Shown here: positions 25,283 to 36,725 of the stretch, one piece after another | How positions within the stretch are numbered: the stretch's first letter is position 1 | Layout of the letters: every line of letters starts with the position of its first letter | From: Isoetes taiwanensis | Taxonomy: Eukaryota; Streptophyta; Lycopodiopsida; Isoetales; Isoetaceae | Direction of reading: 5' to 3' | Assembly (NCBI GenBank): GCA_021234155.1 | Contig: JAJEKV010000050.1 | Location: 4,640,550-4,704,549, forward strand | DNA: 64,000 nucleotides | Program-made: the position numbers and the translations under genes | The notes under the pieces: model-generated | Database searches by the model: none | Seen by the model: the letters and a program-made list of their open reading frames with translations, nothing else | What the model was told of the DNA's origin: nothing

Positions 25283-25650
25283 CTATCTAAGGCAAAGATG
25301 CATAAATATTGGAAATGCATAAATAAAAACCTAAAAATTGCTAATACATGCATCCATCACTTCTGATATTGTACATGGCCAAGTATTGGACACCAGCTCT
25401 ACAGATCCTTCGAAAGGGTCGTTCCCTGCTAGAGTTTCTGGTCCGACAGTAGCAGTTCAGCAACAAGAGGATTGAAGAAAATTGCTCTATTACAATTGCC
25501 TGTAATTTTCGCCCTAACCTCTTGGCAAGCAGATAACTAGTTTACAACTTTGACTTCTTCTTTGTTCCCGACTGATTTACCTGTAGAAACAGTTAAGTTT
25601 TTTATGTTCTATGCAGAGATACCTTTAAAAACAAGGAATCCATGAAAAAA
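25283..25650. repeat. Long direct repeat, copy 2 (SAUR 3' flank)
   Basis: Partner of 915-1277. Here it lies 180 bp beyond the stop codon of the SAUR reading frame at 25828. The intervening sequence (25670-25827) is also shared with the 3' flanks of the SAUR genes at 35208 and 38302 (AAAATTGGGAGTGTA and GGGAGGCAAAACTTCTCC), so the whole block travels with the SAUR unit. Confidence 0.75.
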
Positions 25651-25827
25651 AATACTTATGGCAGAGTGTAAGTAAGAGCTTATAGTGCACGACCACTCTA
25701 AAATAGCGAATAGAAGTAAAATAATGAGAATGTATAAACGAAAATTGGGAGTGTAGTGTATACATTACCCCAAAATGAAGGCACTTTCTGTACAGACTAA
25801 TATGCTGGGAGGCAAAACTTCTCCCTC

Positions 25828-26240
25828 CTAAGAGTCGTAGAAATCTAACAACTCGTCAATAGCAAGTTGAGCTGCCTGTTTCTGGTTCTTTTCCAAGAGC
25901 CACAAAAAGTGCTTAAATAGAACAGGGTCGCATGGTATTGTGAGGCTGCCACTATAATCAAATCTATATTCTTCAGCAGATCCGTCGAGCAATTTTCTCA
26001 TCAAATTGTGGCTCAAAACAACAGTTGGGATAATAAATCTCTGCCTTTTCTCTCCTACATACATTGCCACACAACCTTCTGGCAAATTTGAAACCGCAAC
26101 AAAGGATGCATCTTCTTCATAATCACTGCCAAAGTCACTCATTTGCCCAAGGGAGTTGCTCCTGCTGCTACCCCAAGAACTTGATCTTGACCTTGACCTT
26201 GACCATGATCTCGATCTTGATCTTGCTGGGTATATTTTTT
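25828..26240 (-). pseudogene. SAUR-type protein, 5' end lost
   Basis: The conserved SAUR core is intact: PEGCVAMYVGEKRQRFIIP, LSHNLMRKLL, a YRFDYSGSLTIPCDP block and an ELLDFYDS end. Compared with the copies at 35208 and 38302, the basic N-terminus beginning MAPLRS is missing. In its place the frame runs through an expanded Arg-Ser repeat encoded by TGATCT/TGACCT hexamers (26170-26240), then a stop upstream with no Met. The first usable Met (26142) gives 104 aa. SAUR proteins promote acid growth by inhibiting PP2C.D phosphatases, and the lost N-terminus often affects localisation. Either a pseudogene or a short variant. Confidence 0.75.
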
Positions 26241-26511
26241 TATTTTGTCAACCTTTGTCTTTTCTTGTTTTTTTCAGCCACAAACTAATTCTAATTGCAT
26301 GTTCAAAACAAAAAGGAAAACAAAGACATTCCTGAAGGTTTTATGCACCTGCTGAAGCTTGCCAGGAAGAAAGGATCTTAGTTGACAGGAGGAGTTTAGC
26401 GGTGGCATCCTCCGACTATGAGAAGTTCACCCCGTTCGACCAAATTTTTTTTTTTCTATTGTTCAAGGCGACTGCACTAAGTTGGTGGGAACTGTCAAGT
26501 CGTAAAATTTT

Positions 26512-27512
26512 ACCCTCATCATCGCCGACATACCTTACGGCTTCAAAATCAAAGACAGCTGTTATGATGACCTCCCGTTCAGGAACACTGAGTTCAATAG
26601 CTTCGCCGATGGTCTGAAGCAGGTAACAACGACTAAGCATTGGCAGTTGGTGGTGGTTCACTCCAGTATGCAAGCAGGGATGGTTGAAGCTAGCTTTAAA
26701 AAATCATTTCGAATCCCCTGCAAGCAGGCTACAAGAATTTAGTTTGGTGAGTTCTTATTCAGGAATACAGTTAGATGTTTCATTGTGGCGAATCTACCTT
26801 GTAGATTCTTCCTTTACATGGATATTTCTTGTTTCTTTTACTATTCTGGAATAGTAAACTTTCGTCTTAGTTGCTAGATTGCACCTACTTGCAACCAATT
26901 GCAACTACATTTCACTCTTCCTGCTAACTACACTTTTCATTCACAGGTACAAAACAAACATAAATTACCATGTTGGAGGCCCCAGGTTGTTAAGCAAGAT
27001 AGAATACCTACATGTTGCCTACTGGAGCTTCGATGGCAAAAGGACAATGGAGCACTTCAATACTTCTCGCTGCTCTGACTTCACCAATGTCTTAAAGTTT
27101 CCAGCGGTGTTGCAGAAGCTGCAGGACCCAAGTGCACAGGATAGAATCGTCAATCACTATCAGAACATCTCATTGACATGTCTTCACGTCAAGGAGACTA
27201 GATACTTGATGCTTTCTCGGGCTCTGGTACTACCATAGCCTGTGCTATAGATATAGTTGTGTGGCAGTAGATATAGACAAGGAGGCTGTAAACTTAATTA
27301 AGATGAGATTGGCTGCTGCATTGCCTAGATTACCAGACGAGAATCAAGAGTTAGGCGCCAAATCATCATCTGATTTTGCCAAAATGACGTCATCAGAGAT
27401 ACAGCTGCCTTTTATAAGCTCCACAGAGGATGAGGTCACTTTTGCAGAGCTGAATGAAGTGGCTCTAGTAGTCGAAACGGAAGACACTTCTACTAAGGCG
27501 CATGTTAAGTGA
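26512..27512 (+). pseudogene. Beta-class DNA amino-methyltransferase relic (N4-cytosine or N6-adenine type)
   Basis: Read across frames: LIIADIPYGF (26515-26541), a version of the catalytic (D/N/S)PP(Y/F) motif IV with Ile in place of the first Pro, followed by KHWQLVVVHSSMQAGMVEAS. After an AT-rich gap with a plausible acceptor near 26946 comes IEYLHVAYWSFDGKR and TNVLKFPAV (open frame to 27238). A one-base shift then gives DAFSGSGTT (27208-27234), the SAM-binding motif I, and another shift gives AVDIDKEAVNLIKMRL (27264 on) with the acidic ribose-binding residue. The tail to 27512 is Ser/Glu-rich. Motif IV before motif I is the beta-class order. An in-frame stop at 26502, one at 26735 and two shifts near motif I mark it as a pseudogene, though part of the gap may be an intron. 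Confidence 0.72.
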
Positions 27513-29090
27513 CCTGAAAGAGAAAAGACAGTTGAGGAGAACACTGCAACTACAAGCATACAAAATAAGGAAGATTATGATCTTTACCTTTGACTTATTT
27601 TGTGCAACATTTTTAATATTAACATTAACTTATCTTCCAAAATTAATATTGAAAATTCAATTTAATACTATTATTATTTATTCTTATCATAATTTGCTTT
27701 TTGGGTTGCCCCTAGGGGGGCAAACCCTTGTTTATGTGGGTTTATGGCATATTCGGGCATGTGCGATATGCCCGAAATATGACCAAAACCGTTATAAAAA
27801 CTTGATATCATGTTGTGGAGATGTAAAATGGCAAAATGGGTGGTATTTTTGTTGGTGGGCGTCTACCACTTTAAACCGGGCTAAACCCGGGTTATGTGGG
27901 TTTTGGGTCCTCGCTGAAATATAACGCATTCTTATTCAAGAAGCTTTTCAGATCTTCGGCTTCTAAGAGATGGTAGAAAAAGAGCAAAGTCTTGGCTTGG
28001 CGCAGATGATGGAATCAAGAAGTCCCAAGGGGATCGAACTCAGATGGGAAAACCCAAAATGACGAGGAAAGAAATCTGGTAGGGATTGCTTTCGGTTTAA
28101 GACCCAGTGATCGAACAAAGGAAATTTTATGTATGCGTTTGGATTCAAGCAAGAAATTAGATTTAATAGCAAGAAACGAGTATCTAGAAGCGGGGAGCAA
28201 GCTATTTGATTTAACGCAAAGCTTGGTGGAAACAACTCCTTCATGTTCGATTAAGAATCGAATCTTCTTGTATGCACTATGTTAATTGATTGCCGGTCTG
28301 CAGTAGCGGCGAATTTGCTCTTGCCAAAGGCGGTCACATTATTGTCTGTCACATTTATTACTCATTACGCTCATAAGGTGCGTTTGATGGATAGTTTTCC
28401 AAATTTTAACTTACGTTAGTACTTTCTTTGTCTCTGTTTTACCGATTTGGTGCCTTAGGTTCGTTTTGCCTCTATAAATTCTCATCCATGACATGATGAT
28501 TAGGTAATTTTGCATTGCGCATGGTATGCTATATCATTTTTATGTGCAGGTCAAAGTGCAACTTTTCTTTACATACCGGACTATGCATAAGTTCTGTGGT
28601 CGATTATGTCGATTTAGTAAAAACCGATCTGCATTTCCTTCCCTGTTTGTTTCTTCGTGCATCTTTATCAGCTTGAATTTTTGAGACCCCATGCCTTTAA
28701 TGACACCTTGTAAGATTTTGGCTTTTCCGGTATGGATATCCGACATGCAAATAAGAAATATCCCAGGTTGTTTTGTTTCTAGAAATATAGTATATCAATG
28801 GTGCAGTCTTTCTGTGGCATTTATTTGAATCTAACGAAGCTTTCAAGTAGGATTTTGGTGCATCTACTTTATTTCCTAGACTACATGTGAGAAAATGGAT
28901 GAGCTTTACAATCCATATTATATCCCGCTTTGTTATTTGATACCATGTTTCTAGGTATAAAGCAACATAGGAGAAGAAATCACATGCTTGCAATAGATTG
29001 TCGAATAGATTCTTCTATCCCTAAAAGAATTTTCCGTTATTCATTCACCGGGATAAGTTGTGGGGACAGATTGAGACAGGCTAGGGACCC
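27513..29090. other. Spacer between the methyltransferase relic and LINE E
   Basis: Contains a GGGTTGCCCCTAGGGGGGCAAACCC palindrome-like segment (about 27702-27727) and repeated GGGTTTATG/GTGGGTTTTGG sequences. Several minus frames (28200-28015, 28746-28540, 28993-28697) have no recognisable family. No gene is supported. Confidence 0.35.
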
Positions 29091-29149
29091 CGTCGACTTG
29101 CGAGAATGCTATATAAGGACTATAATGAGGGCTTGCTCGTTCGTCTCAC

Positions 29150-30672
29150 ATTAATCGGGGGAGCCGTTGTTAGTAGCATTGGGGTGCGCTGGGCCTGCCC
29201 TCTATCCCCGGCAGCTCTTCGGGTTGTACATTGACCGCTAGAAGAATGGCTAGGTGAGCTCTACCGGTGGGGGCTTTCGGTTGATGCACCACATAATCAG
29301 GCAACTCATATATCGATGATGTTGACTTTCGCATATACCCTGGAGGACATGCAGCGCCACGGATGCTTTGGACACTTTACGCCAATTCACCGCATGAGTT
29401 AACTTAGCCAAGGCGAGGGTCTTCTTTGGTCCCATCATTTTGGCACTCCACGCCTTCCCTCATTCACTTACCGAGGCAGGTAGTGGAGGTGGCTCGATCT
29501 TATAAGTATTTGGGCATTGAGTTCTCTACTACCACACTTCGGGATGCATCCATCGTTTCTGGGTCAGCCACGTATGCAATGCAAAACAATGATCACAAAG
29601 GCGGTATGCATGGGGTCACCGGGCACACTTGTTCGGGGCCTTGGTTGAACCGGTCCTCCTCTATGGGACAGAAGTGTGATATCCCTCACCACTTGGAACG
29701 ATCTAGAGCAGTGAAGGCCTTCTTGGTAGGGCCCCGGAGTGAAATCCACGGTCCCATGTCGGATCTTGCTCAGGAGAGAGGGCTTCCCTTCCATTCTGAG
29801 GGCTGCACCGGAACGCCACATTATTTACTTCAGAAGGTGGTGGCTATGGATGAAGCCGAAGCCGCCCAACCTTGCTCGGGTAGATGGCGATGGGCCCCTT
29901 GGCGACTCAAAGCTCATTTGGAAAGACAAAGCAAGCCTGGTGGTTCGCGATGGAATGTGCGGGCACACGGATGTGGACCGATGCATACACAGAAGGAACG
30001 CCTTGACGCCTTGAAGCGATGCCGGATGCTTGCTTCATGGCCAAGCTTTGGGATCGAGGCCTCTCACATGTCAAGGTGGCAAATTATCGACAACGAGGTT
30101 AATCCCATGCTCACGAGGGGCCCACACCACTACACCGGCGCACCCATCTACCCATGAAAAAGCGCGGGGTGATTGCTTCCATACAGACAGGTGCACACCA
30201 CCTCCCGCATTGAGGCGAGGGAGATGGATTCGAGAGCCCGTGAGGACAGAGTCTGTCGGTCCGCCATCCTTGGAGCCATTGAGGATGAAAGTCACGCCCT
30301 CGTTTTGTCCGTATGAGCATATCCGGGCCCGGTATGCCGGTTAGTTGTGCCCCATCGGGCCTCGTGATGAGCTAATGAAGCCGCACCTCTCGCCAGGCTT
30401 GTTGGGATCGTACCTCCAGGGAGGTAATGGATCTGTGGACTCGACTCTTATGCCCCCTATCCGGCATTAACCTCAGGTTTGTACTTGTGATTATGTATAT
30501 AAGCGTGCGGTAGTATGTAAACATCCTTATTGCTACTAAGGTTTTTCCCAGAAAACCCTTGAAGGGGTTTTTAATCTCGGTAGTAATCGCTGCTGCTCTC
30601 TCTTTTGTACTTGGGTCCCATAGGCGGTTGGTCTCCGTTTGATAAAATCATATTCTATTCTATTCTATTGTG
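29150..30672 (+). mobile_element. LINE E, degenerate 5'-truncated non-LTR retrotransposon
   Basis: A VRWACPLSP block near 29185 corresponds to the RT motif (V/I)xQGCPLSP. A segment aligned with the region just after the YADD box (AYTLEDMQRH) follows, then VVEVARSYKYLGIEFSTT in the open frame 29426-30157, and a C-terminal Cys/His-type part near 30250-30345 (YEHIRARYAG). The YADD segment itself seems deleted. The 3' region contains a hairpin-like GGTTTTTCCCAGAAAACC motif and ends with a (TATTC)n tail at about 30650-30672. Different family from LINE A-C; inactive. Confidence 0.7.
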
Positions 30673-31234
30673 TTGTATGCAGGGGAGCGAAGCCAAGAAT
30701 TATGTCTTTTGGCGCTATGAAAAAGCGGGATCGTTATATTCACATGTGTTGGATATAAGGAAGCACTGAAATAAAGAATTTTGGTGCTCGGAGGGATTCG
30801 ATGCGAAAAAAAGACTAAAGAGCCGGAAAACTTGCCCTGCTTTTGGATATTCTAGCAAGAGGGATATTATATTTACTTCAGCCATGGATGGCCCAATTGT
30901 GGCGATAAGAAAGAAGCGGCATGCAGGTAATTTGCCTTCAAAGAGGGCAATAATACCGAGGCAACGGGTCGTAATTATATGGAGATGATATGACATCAAG
31001 CAAAACATGCGCACTAGAAGCAAGTGCTCATTTCAAATTCTTTGGATGCCCACAAACACCGATCGTGAATTAAAACCGATATCCGATGGTAAGTCTTTGG
31101 ATTTATTCTCTGCTTAAATCTTAAAGCTAGCTTGTCTATAATAAAAGCGGTCATTTCTTTTGTCTTGGCAAGACAATCATTTAAGGCAATTGTTCTACTT
31201 TGATAGCGAGACACTAAAGATGGATTTGGTTTGC
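30673..31234. other. Spacer, no gene recognised
   Basis: Minus frames at 31023-30715 and 31214-31014 have no recognisable family. No repeat or gene is supported here. Confidence 0.35.
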
Positions 31235-31530
31235 TTAAGACTCATCTTAATCAATGATAATGGGACCATATATCTTTTACATCGGGGAATGAAGCACTTA
31301 GGTCCTATGCTATCATGATCAACCATTTTAGATCGATAACATAATTGGGATTTATCCTTGTTAATATGTATGGCAAGTGTGTATTTACGGATGATCACGA
31401 TGTTCATGTTTTAGAGGATGCTTCATCAAATGTATGTGATAGCATGGAATACACTAATTGCAGTAAATGAAAGATATGGCAGTGGGTATGCATTCAAAGC
31501 GCTTGAGAGAATGACAGCTTCAACATGCTA
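31235..31530 (+). pseudogene. PPR protein fragment
   Basis: Short in-frame pieces on plus match the PLS-type pentatricopeptide repeat pattern: LGFILVNMYGKCVF near 31345-31390 and, in another frame, VIAWNTLIAVNERYGSGYAF at 31438-31498 followed by KALERM. These are the usual LVNMYGKCG and WNTLIA(G) repeat signatures. PPR proteins bind organellar RNA. Frameshifts and isolation show a relic, possibly a retrocopy piece. Confidence 0.65.
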
Positions 31531-31689
31531 ACAACTACTTTTACATGCTTTTTAAGTAATCCCATCGATCCAGAGACATCGGATCGCCATTCTAGAATGG
31601 GACGAGCATGCATGTTTTGCATGCATGCGGGCGGCGCATGCCCATTCTGGTTGGGAGTTCGCTATTTTAGGCGTGATTCTGCATCAACA

Positions 31690-32075
31690 TCTCATCGGCG
31701 CTTCCTCTTCTCTCTCAGCAGTACCTTATTCTCTTTGAACCCACCCTCCCCTTCTTTATTTTTGTATTTTTTTATGGCACGCCACAGAATCCCCCTCCAC
31801 TCTGGGAGGTTTGTTTTGTCTTGTTGTTTTGTTGGTGATGTGCGGTACAGGTTAGCGAAGGCATCTGTTTCGACTTTTTCCATTCGTGGGTTTTGGGGGC
31901 GATTTTTATGCCTTGCGTTTGTCCAAGCCCCCTGTCAAGGCTTATCACTAGGGTTTTTCTCGAAAACCGAAAGGGCGGGTTTTTAATCCGTTGATAAGCT
32001 TTCTACGGTACACTACTTAATCTCTATTAGCATTGTATTTTGTTGGGGTCCAAATGATATAATTGGATATTCCCT
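31690..32075 (+). other. Possible retroelement 3' fragment
   Basis: The open frame 31525-31986 has no recognisable family. The end (31950-32060) contains GGGTTTTTCTCGAAAACC, then GGGTTTTTAATCC, then GGGTCC and GATATAATTGGATAT. It resembles in layout the 3' end of LINE E (GGTTTTTCCCAGAAAACC, GGGGTTTTTAATC, GGGTCC, GATAAAAT). It is probably a 3' fragment of a related element. Confidence 0.4.
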
Positions 32076-35000
32076 TTATTTTTGTGGGTAGTTCGCATGT
32101 GTGCGGCTACCCACTATCCACCATTGTAGAAATCTGCTGAGATGAATAAGAAGCAAGTCCAGCGGTTTGTTGGTTTCATGCGAGTCCCGTTCTAGAATAA
32201 CTATTTTTCTCTTGTATTACAGCAGTCATTTCAGAGGTTTAATTCAGCACTAAATCATTTGATGCATCTCGATTTTTATTGAAACTGACTGTCTAGATAG
32301 GTCAGGAAGGCTCCTCATTTTTTAAGCTTCCTCCATTCTTTTACTTCCTGCTCTGCAAAAGGTAAATGCTTTGTTTTCCAATTCGAACAGAGGTACTCCA
32401 TCATCTACATGCCTTATTGGCATGATTGTGAAAAAGCAATCATCTATTCCTTCTAGCTGCTTCACAAATTTGTATGAAGATGGGATGTTTCATCGCAAAT
32501 AAAGAGAGAAGGGGGGTTTTTGAGCGTCATCTTCATGTTTCTAGGGCAGAATGCAGGCAACTAATCAAACCCAAAGTGTTTCCTGAACATGTAGTTATTG
32601 CCACAGCAGAGAAAGAAGATTTTCGCATTATTTACAGACTCCCTTCTCCGATTTTGGATCGAATTGTGGGGTTTGCATGGCTAGATTTCCAAATTTCGGT
32701 TGTTGTTCCTTGACTTGGCATGTGTCGGTGAATCGGTTTTTATTTCAAATCCACAAGTATGTGCTCCAAGAGTCAATGACATGCATATGTTGAGAGAAAA
32801 ACAATTGTTCCATGAGTGATAAATTTTGAATACTAATGCCTTCATTGATCTAGTCTCTAATTAAAAGTATCATATATCATTCATATGCACCGTTCATCTC
32901 CAACTCTGACAACTTTTAACATCTTATTTTCAAAAATATATCTACAGAAAGAATACACTATTTCAATTGAATTATTAAGTAGTGTCGTCATCCAAAACTT
33001 TAGCACACTATTCACACACAAAACAAAAATAAAGATGATAGAAAAAATTTCTGCGTTCGGCTCGAGGTTCTTTTGTCGTCCATCCACATGGCTTTACTAT
33101 ACATTGCAGGTTGCAAGTGTGAACCAGATACAGTATGGAGATGATGTAAAGTTTGCAGCGAGGACACAACTTATTACTGACAAATACCAAGTGTTTTAGC
33201 ACGAACAACTAAGCTCGTCCATCTAGGGACAATTGCTTTTGTGCATCCATCGGTCATAGTTGTGAGAAATAGCTTGCAGTCATTTGTAGCTCTGGCGTAT
33301 TATTTCCAAACGTCATTTGATTCTCATTTGTTGTTGAGACATATCGCGGCAATTACAAATTAAATCTACAAAGTTATAGTTTGACTAAGGCTGTGGTTTC
33401 GCACACCATATTTCTCAGAGAGCCATGTTTCTTAGAGAGAGATCGGTTAAGCGTTGCCCAATAATTTACTTTCAAGCATTCCCATTTCGGATATAATTTC
33501 TTATCCCAAAATTGTGTTCATACAAAAAGAGGGAGAAAAATCTCGGGAAGCTCTTACATTTGAAGTTCATTTAAATGCATTTCGTGGTCAGACTACCGAT
33601 GCCAAAGTGGCATAATTTTTTAAGAATGTTACGAGATTTTCACCCGTCCGTTAAAATTGCATTTTCTTGAACCAGGAGGTGCAAGCAATTTCATTTTCGG
33701 CGGGGACTCTCTAATGGCGTCGAGGGGATATTTGTATACAAGATAATCTACAATTCTTGGATTGAAAAAAACTTGTTAAGGGTGGCTCCATATATCTATG
33801 AAATACAATTATGGATCCAAAAGAACTTGTCAATGGTGGGTGCCAGATAATTTATATGGAACATAGATGTTGGATTAAATAAACTTGTATGGGAGGGCTC
33901 TTGTGTATTATTAATCTATTTTGGACACACTTGCTTTATCCAATGAGTTGTGTTCACAATTTTCTGCAATGCATGTAGTTTACCTTGCCCTTTTTTTTTC
34001 CCTTTGCTAGGGCAACTCCTTGTTCCCACAGCTATCCCACAGCCCTCGTGACATTGCTGTCTATAGCCGAAATAGCTCTTCATTGAAAAGGATACAATTT
34101 TAATAATGGCTTTCCAATTGAGATTTTACACATTGAAAATGTGATATAAATCATCACCATAAGTGTGATAACCATCAAGTCAATTGGAGTATGGTCAGTT
34201 GCAAGGGAGCATTCAATGTTCTTTGTTGTTTGCTCTCGAAATGTAATGAGACCTTTTCATTATTGTTCCAAGAACACATGATGTAACACTGAAAGCTGGT
34301 GGACTGTCTTGCACATACAGTTAGTTTTTCTTCTCCAATGAAATTAACACCTTGCATTGATAGGAACAATCTGATATCATGGCAATGCCATATAAGCTTG
34401 TATTTTATTGAAAAATTGTGGCATTCAAAATATCATAATGGGGGACATATAATTCTTTCGATAGTAACAAGCTAAAATACGAAGAGTAAGCAACATTAAT
34501 CTTAAGAACTTGGAAAAACAGAAACCATGAAAACACACTTTCGCGCCATCGGAGGGCAACCCCTCGTGCGCAGCACCTTGTTTTTTGTCTTGCTTTCATA
34601 GATTACATAGTCAGCTGTTAATTTTGCCCTTTTCAGCTAACTAGTGACACAAAAGGAAACAACCAGGAATATTATGATTTCGAAGTTTCACTTGTTGTAT
34701 GAAACATTTTAACTTTTCCTTCAAAACCGATCTATTCAAAATTCAAATTAATGCTATTGTTATTAATTCTTTTAAACTAAGATGTTTCTGAGGTCTTCAT
34801 TTCACGGATTGTATAACCAGCTGTAAATTTTGCTCTTTTCAGCTATGTTGTTATACAAAAGAACAGTGTAGACCTGCTGAGAAGACAAAACGTAAGAAAA
34901 AAAAATTAACCTTAGGAAATTCTTAACCTCGGCCAAAAACATCACTTCTAAGAGCAAGGTGTGTTTTGCTGAGGGAATCTTTGAAACAGGAGTTGTGCAA
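32076..35000. other. Long AT-rich stretch without a recognised gene
   Basis: Open frames of 60-111 codons occur on both strands (for example 32474-32713 plus, 32885-33199 plus, 35137-34802 minus), but none shows a family signature. The last 200 bases merge into the SAUR 3' flank. A pair of similar segments, AGCTGTTAATTTTGCCCTTTTCAGC (34613-34637) and AGCTGTAAATTTTGCTCTTTTCAGC (34819-34843), suggests a small duplication. Confidence 0.35.
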
Positions 35001-35207
35001 CACTCCCGTTTTAAATGCAACCTTGTTATCCATGGCAGAGTGACAAAGTGACAACAAAAATTTATGGCAGAGTGACAACGGATAGAAGTAAAACAACGAG
35101 AATGCATAAACGAAAATTGGGAGTGTAGTGTATTCATTACCCCAAAATAATGGGGGCAGTTTCTGTACAGATTAATATGCTGGGATGGGAGGCAAAACTT
35201 CTCCCTC

Positions 35208-35636
35208 CTAAGAGTCGTAGAAATCTAAGAGCTCGTCAATAGCAAGTTGAGCTGCCTGTTTCTGGTTCTTTTCCAAGAGCCACAAAAAGTGCTCAAATAG
35301 AACAGGGTCGCATGGTATTGTGAGGCCGCCACTATAATCAAATCCATATTCTTCAGCAGATCTGTCGAGCAATTTTCTCATCAAATTGTGGCTCAAAACA
35401 GCAGTTGGGACAACAAATCTCTGCCTTTTCTCTCCTACATACATTGCCACACAACCTTCTGGCATATCTGATGAAACCTCAACACAGGATGCATCTTCTT
35501 CATAATCACTGCCTAAGTCACTCATTTGCCCCAGAGAGCTGCCCCTGCTGCTACCCCAAGAACTTGATCTTGATAACCTGTCCTTTCTTTGCAGGAAATC
35601 AGACAACCTTTGCAATGTAGATCTCAAAGGAGCCAT
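35208..35636 (-). CDS. SAUR family protein, 142 aa, intact
   Basis: The start is the ATG at 35636 (MAPLRSTLQRLSDFLQRKD). An upstream in-frame Met at 35735 would add 33 residues that include the promoter and was rejected. Residues 1-40 are basic and Ser-rich (SRSSSWGSSRGSS), then acidic (DLGSDYEEDAS). The SAUR domain lies about residues 55-135: PEGCVAMYVGEKRQRFVVP, LSHNLMRKLL, YGFDYSGGLTIPCDPVLFEH, then a Gln/Lys-rich helix and ELLDFYDS. SAURs are single-exon early auxin genes whose products relieve plasma-membrane H+-ATPases from PP2C.D inhibition. A TATA box lies 70 bp upstream. It is head to head with a broken SAUR on plus at 36377. Confidence 0.95.
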   Translation of the reverse strand: MAPLRSTLQRLSDFLQRKDRLSRSSSWGSSRGSSLGQMSDLGSDYEEDASCVEVSSDMPEGCVAMYVGEKRQRFVVPTAVLSHNLMRKLLDRSAEEYGFDYSGGLTIPCDPVLFEHFLWLLEKNQKQAAQLAIDELLDFYDS

Positions 35637-35705
35637 GGCAAGCAATAGAAAGTAAGAATTTGTGAACGGGGATGTGTTATGGAAGAGTTTGAAGTGAGGG
35701 CTTGG

Positions 35706-35712
35706 TTTTATA
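35706..35712 (-). promoter_or_regulatory. TATA box of the SAUR gene at 35208-35636
   Basis: TATAAAA on minus, about 70 bases upstream of the ATG. The surrounding GGTTTTATAAC sequence is shared with the gene-less copy near 37570 and, as ATTTATAGCC, with the SAUR gene at 38302. Confidence 0.7.
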
Positions 35713-36376
35713 ACCAGATGGGTGGCCCCAGGCAAGGATGACGATTGAGTACTACATACTAAATGCTTGGGCCCATTTCTTCTTTACTCTACATGCATTT
35801 GTCTACTAGATTCAGAAAAACATATTGCTTGGATGTCTTACTAATACCGGCATAGCTTGTCAACTGCAACCAACTGTTTCCTGCTGGTACAAAGAGATTG
35901 TCCAACGTTAAAGCACTTGTAGAGTGGGCCAAATCGTGTCAGGCAACCATGTGGTGTATAGGGTGCTCCATTACTGGGCAGTTGGCATCAAATATCATTG
36001 GTGCTAAGATAAACTTGAATTCTTCTCTTTCTGACGTGATGGCCAGCCCCATACTTAGATTGAAAGGCATCAAGCACATGTTATCGCTGACAGCATACCA
36101 GACCGAGAATTTGGCAGGCAAGTAGAGACCACAATTTGGCCACCAAGTAGAGACCATTGCAAATGCAATGGCAGCCGCCGAAACTTTCCATGCTACTAGC
36201 TTGTCCAAGTAATGCCAAGACCAAGCTGAATATGGCCATGCTAGACCTGTTGTGTTTGCAGACAACTCCGACAACGGACAATATTTCATTATTATTACCT
36301 TTGAAGCATTCCTCATTCCTCTTTCAATATGCTGCAGATTTAAGCTAGTTTATTTCCTTCATCTAGCAGAACAAAA

Positions 36377-36725
36377 TGGCTTCCGTGAAGGCTAAGTTCC
36401 GCAGGCTTTCTGAGTTTCTTGGCAAGAAAAATATACTATCAAAATCAAATTCTTGGGCCAGTAATAGTAGCTGTTAGTTCTTCAGACTTGGACAGCCATA
36501 ACGAAGTACCTGAAGGTTGTAATGTCAAAGGCAAAGATTGCCACTGACATTTTGAAATGCCCAGTTATGAGAGGGCTTCTTGACAGATGAATACAATGGG
36601 TGCCTTACAATCTCCCTTGTGAACCAGTACTATTTGAACGCTTGCTATGGCATTTGTGCAAGGACAAAGAGCAGGCATCTAAAATCCAGATTGATGAGCT
36701 CTTAGATTTTTATCATCATTGTTAG
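36377..36725 (+). pseudogene. SAUR pseudogene 1
   Basis: The ATG at 36377 reads MASVKAKFRRLSEFLGKKN and a Ser-rich stretch, then a stop. The central SAUR domain is partly deleted and shifted; an ATDILKCPVMRGLL-like block is readable. The end (PCEPVLFERLLWHLCKDK and ELLDFYHHC) is recognisable in another frame. The plus-strand SAURs of this cluster have MAS starts and HHC ends, so they form a subfamily distinct from the minus-strand MAP/YDS genes. Confidence 0.85.

Noticed and set aside
26416-26673. Minus-strand 85-codon frame over the methyltransferase relic
   Set aside because: It is antisense to the DIPY segment, which gives a recognisable protein on plus.
35637-35735. Upstream Met at 35735 for the SAUR gene
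   Set aside because: The extension covers the 5' leader and TATA region and is not shared with the paralogue at 38302.
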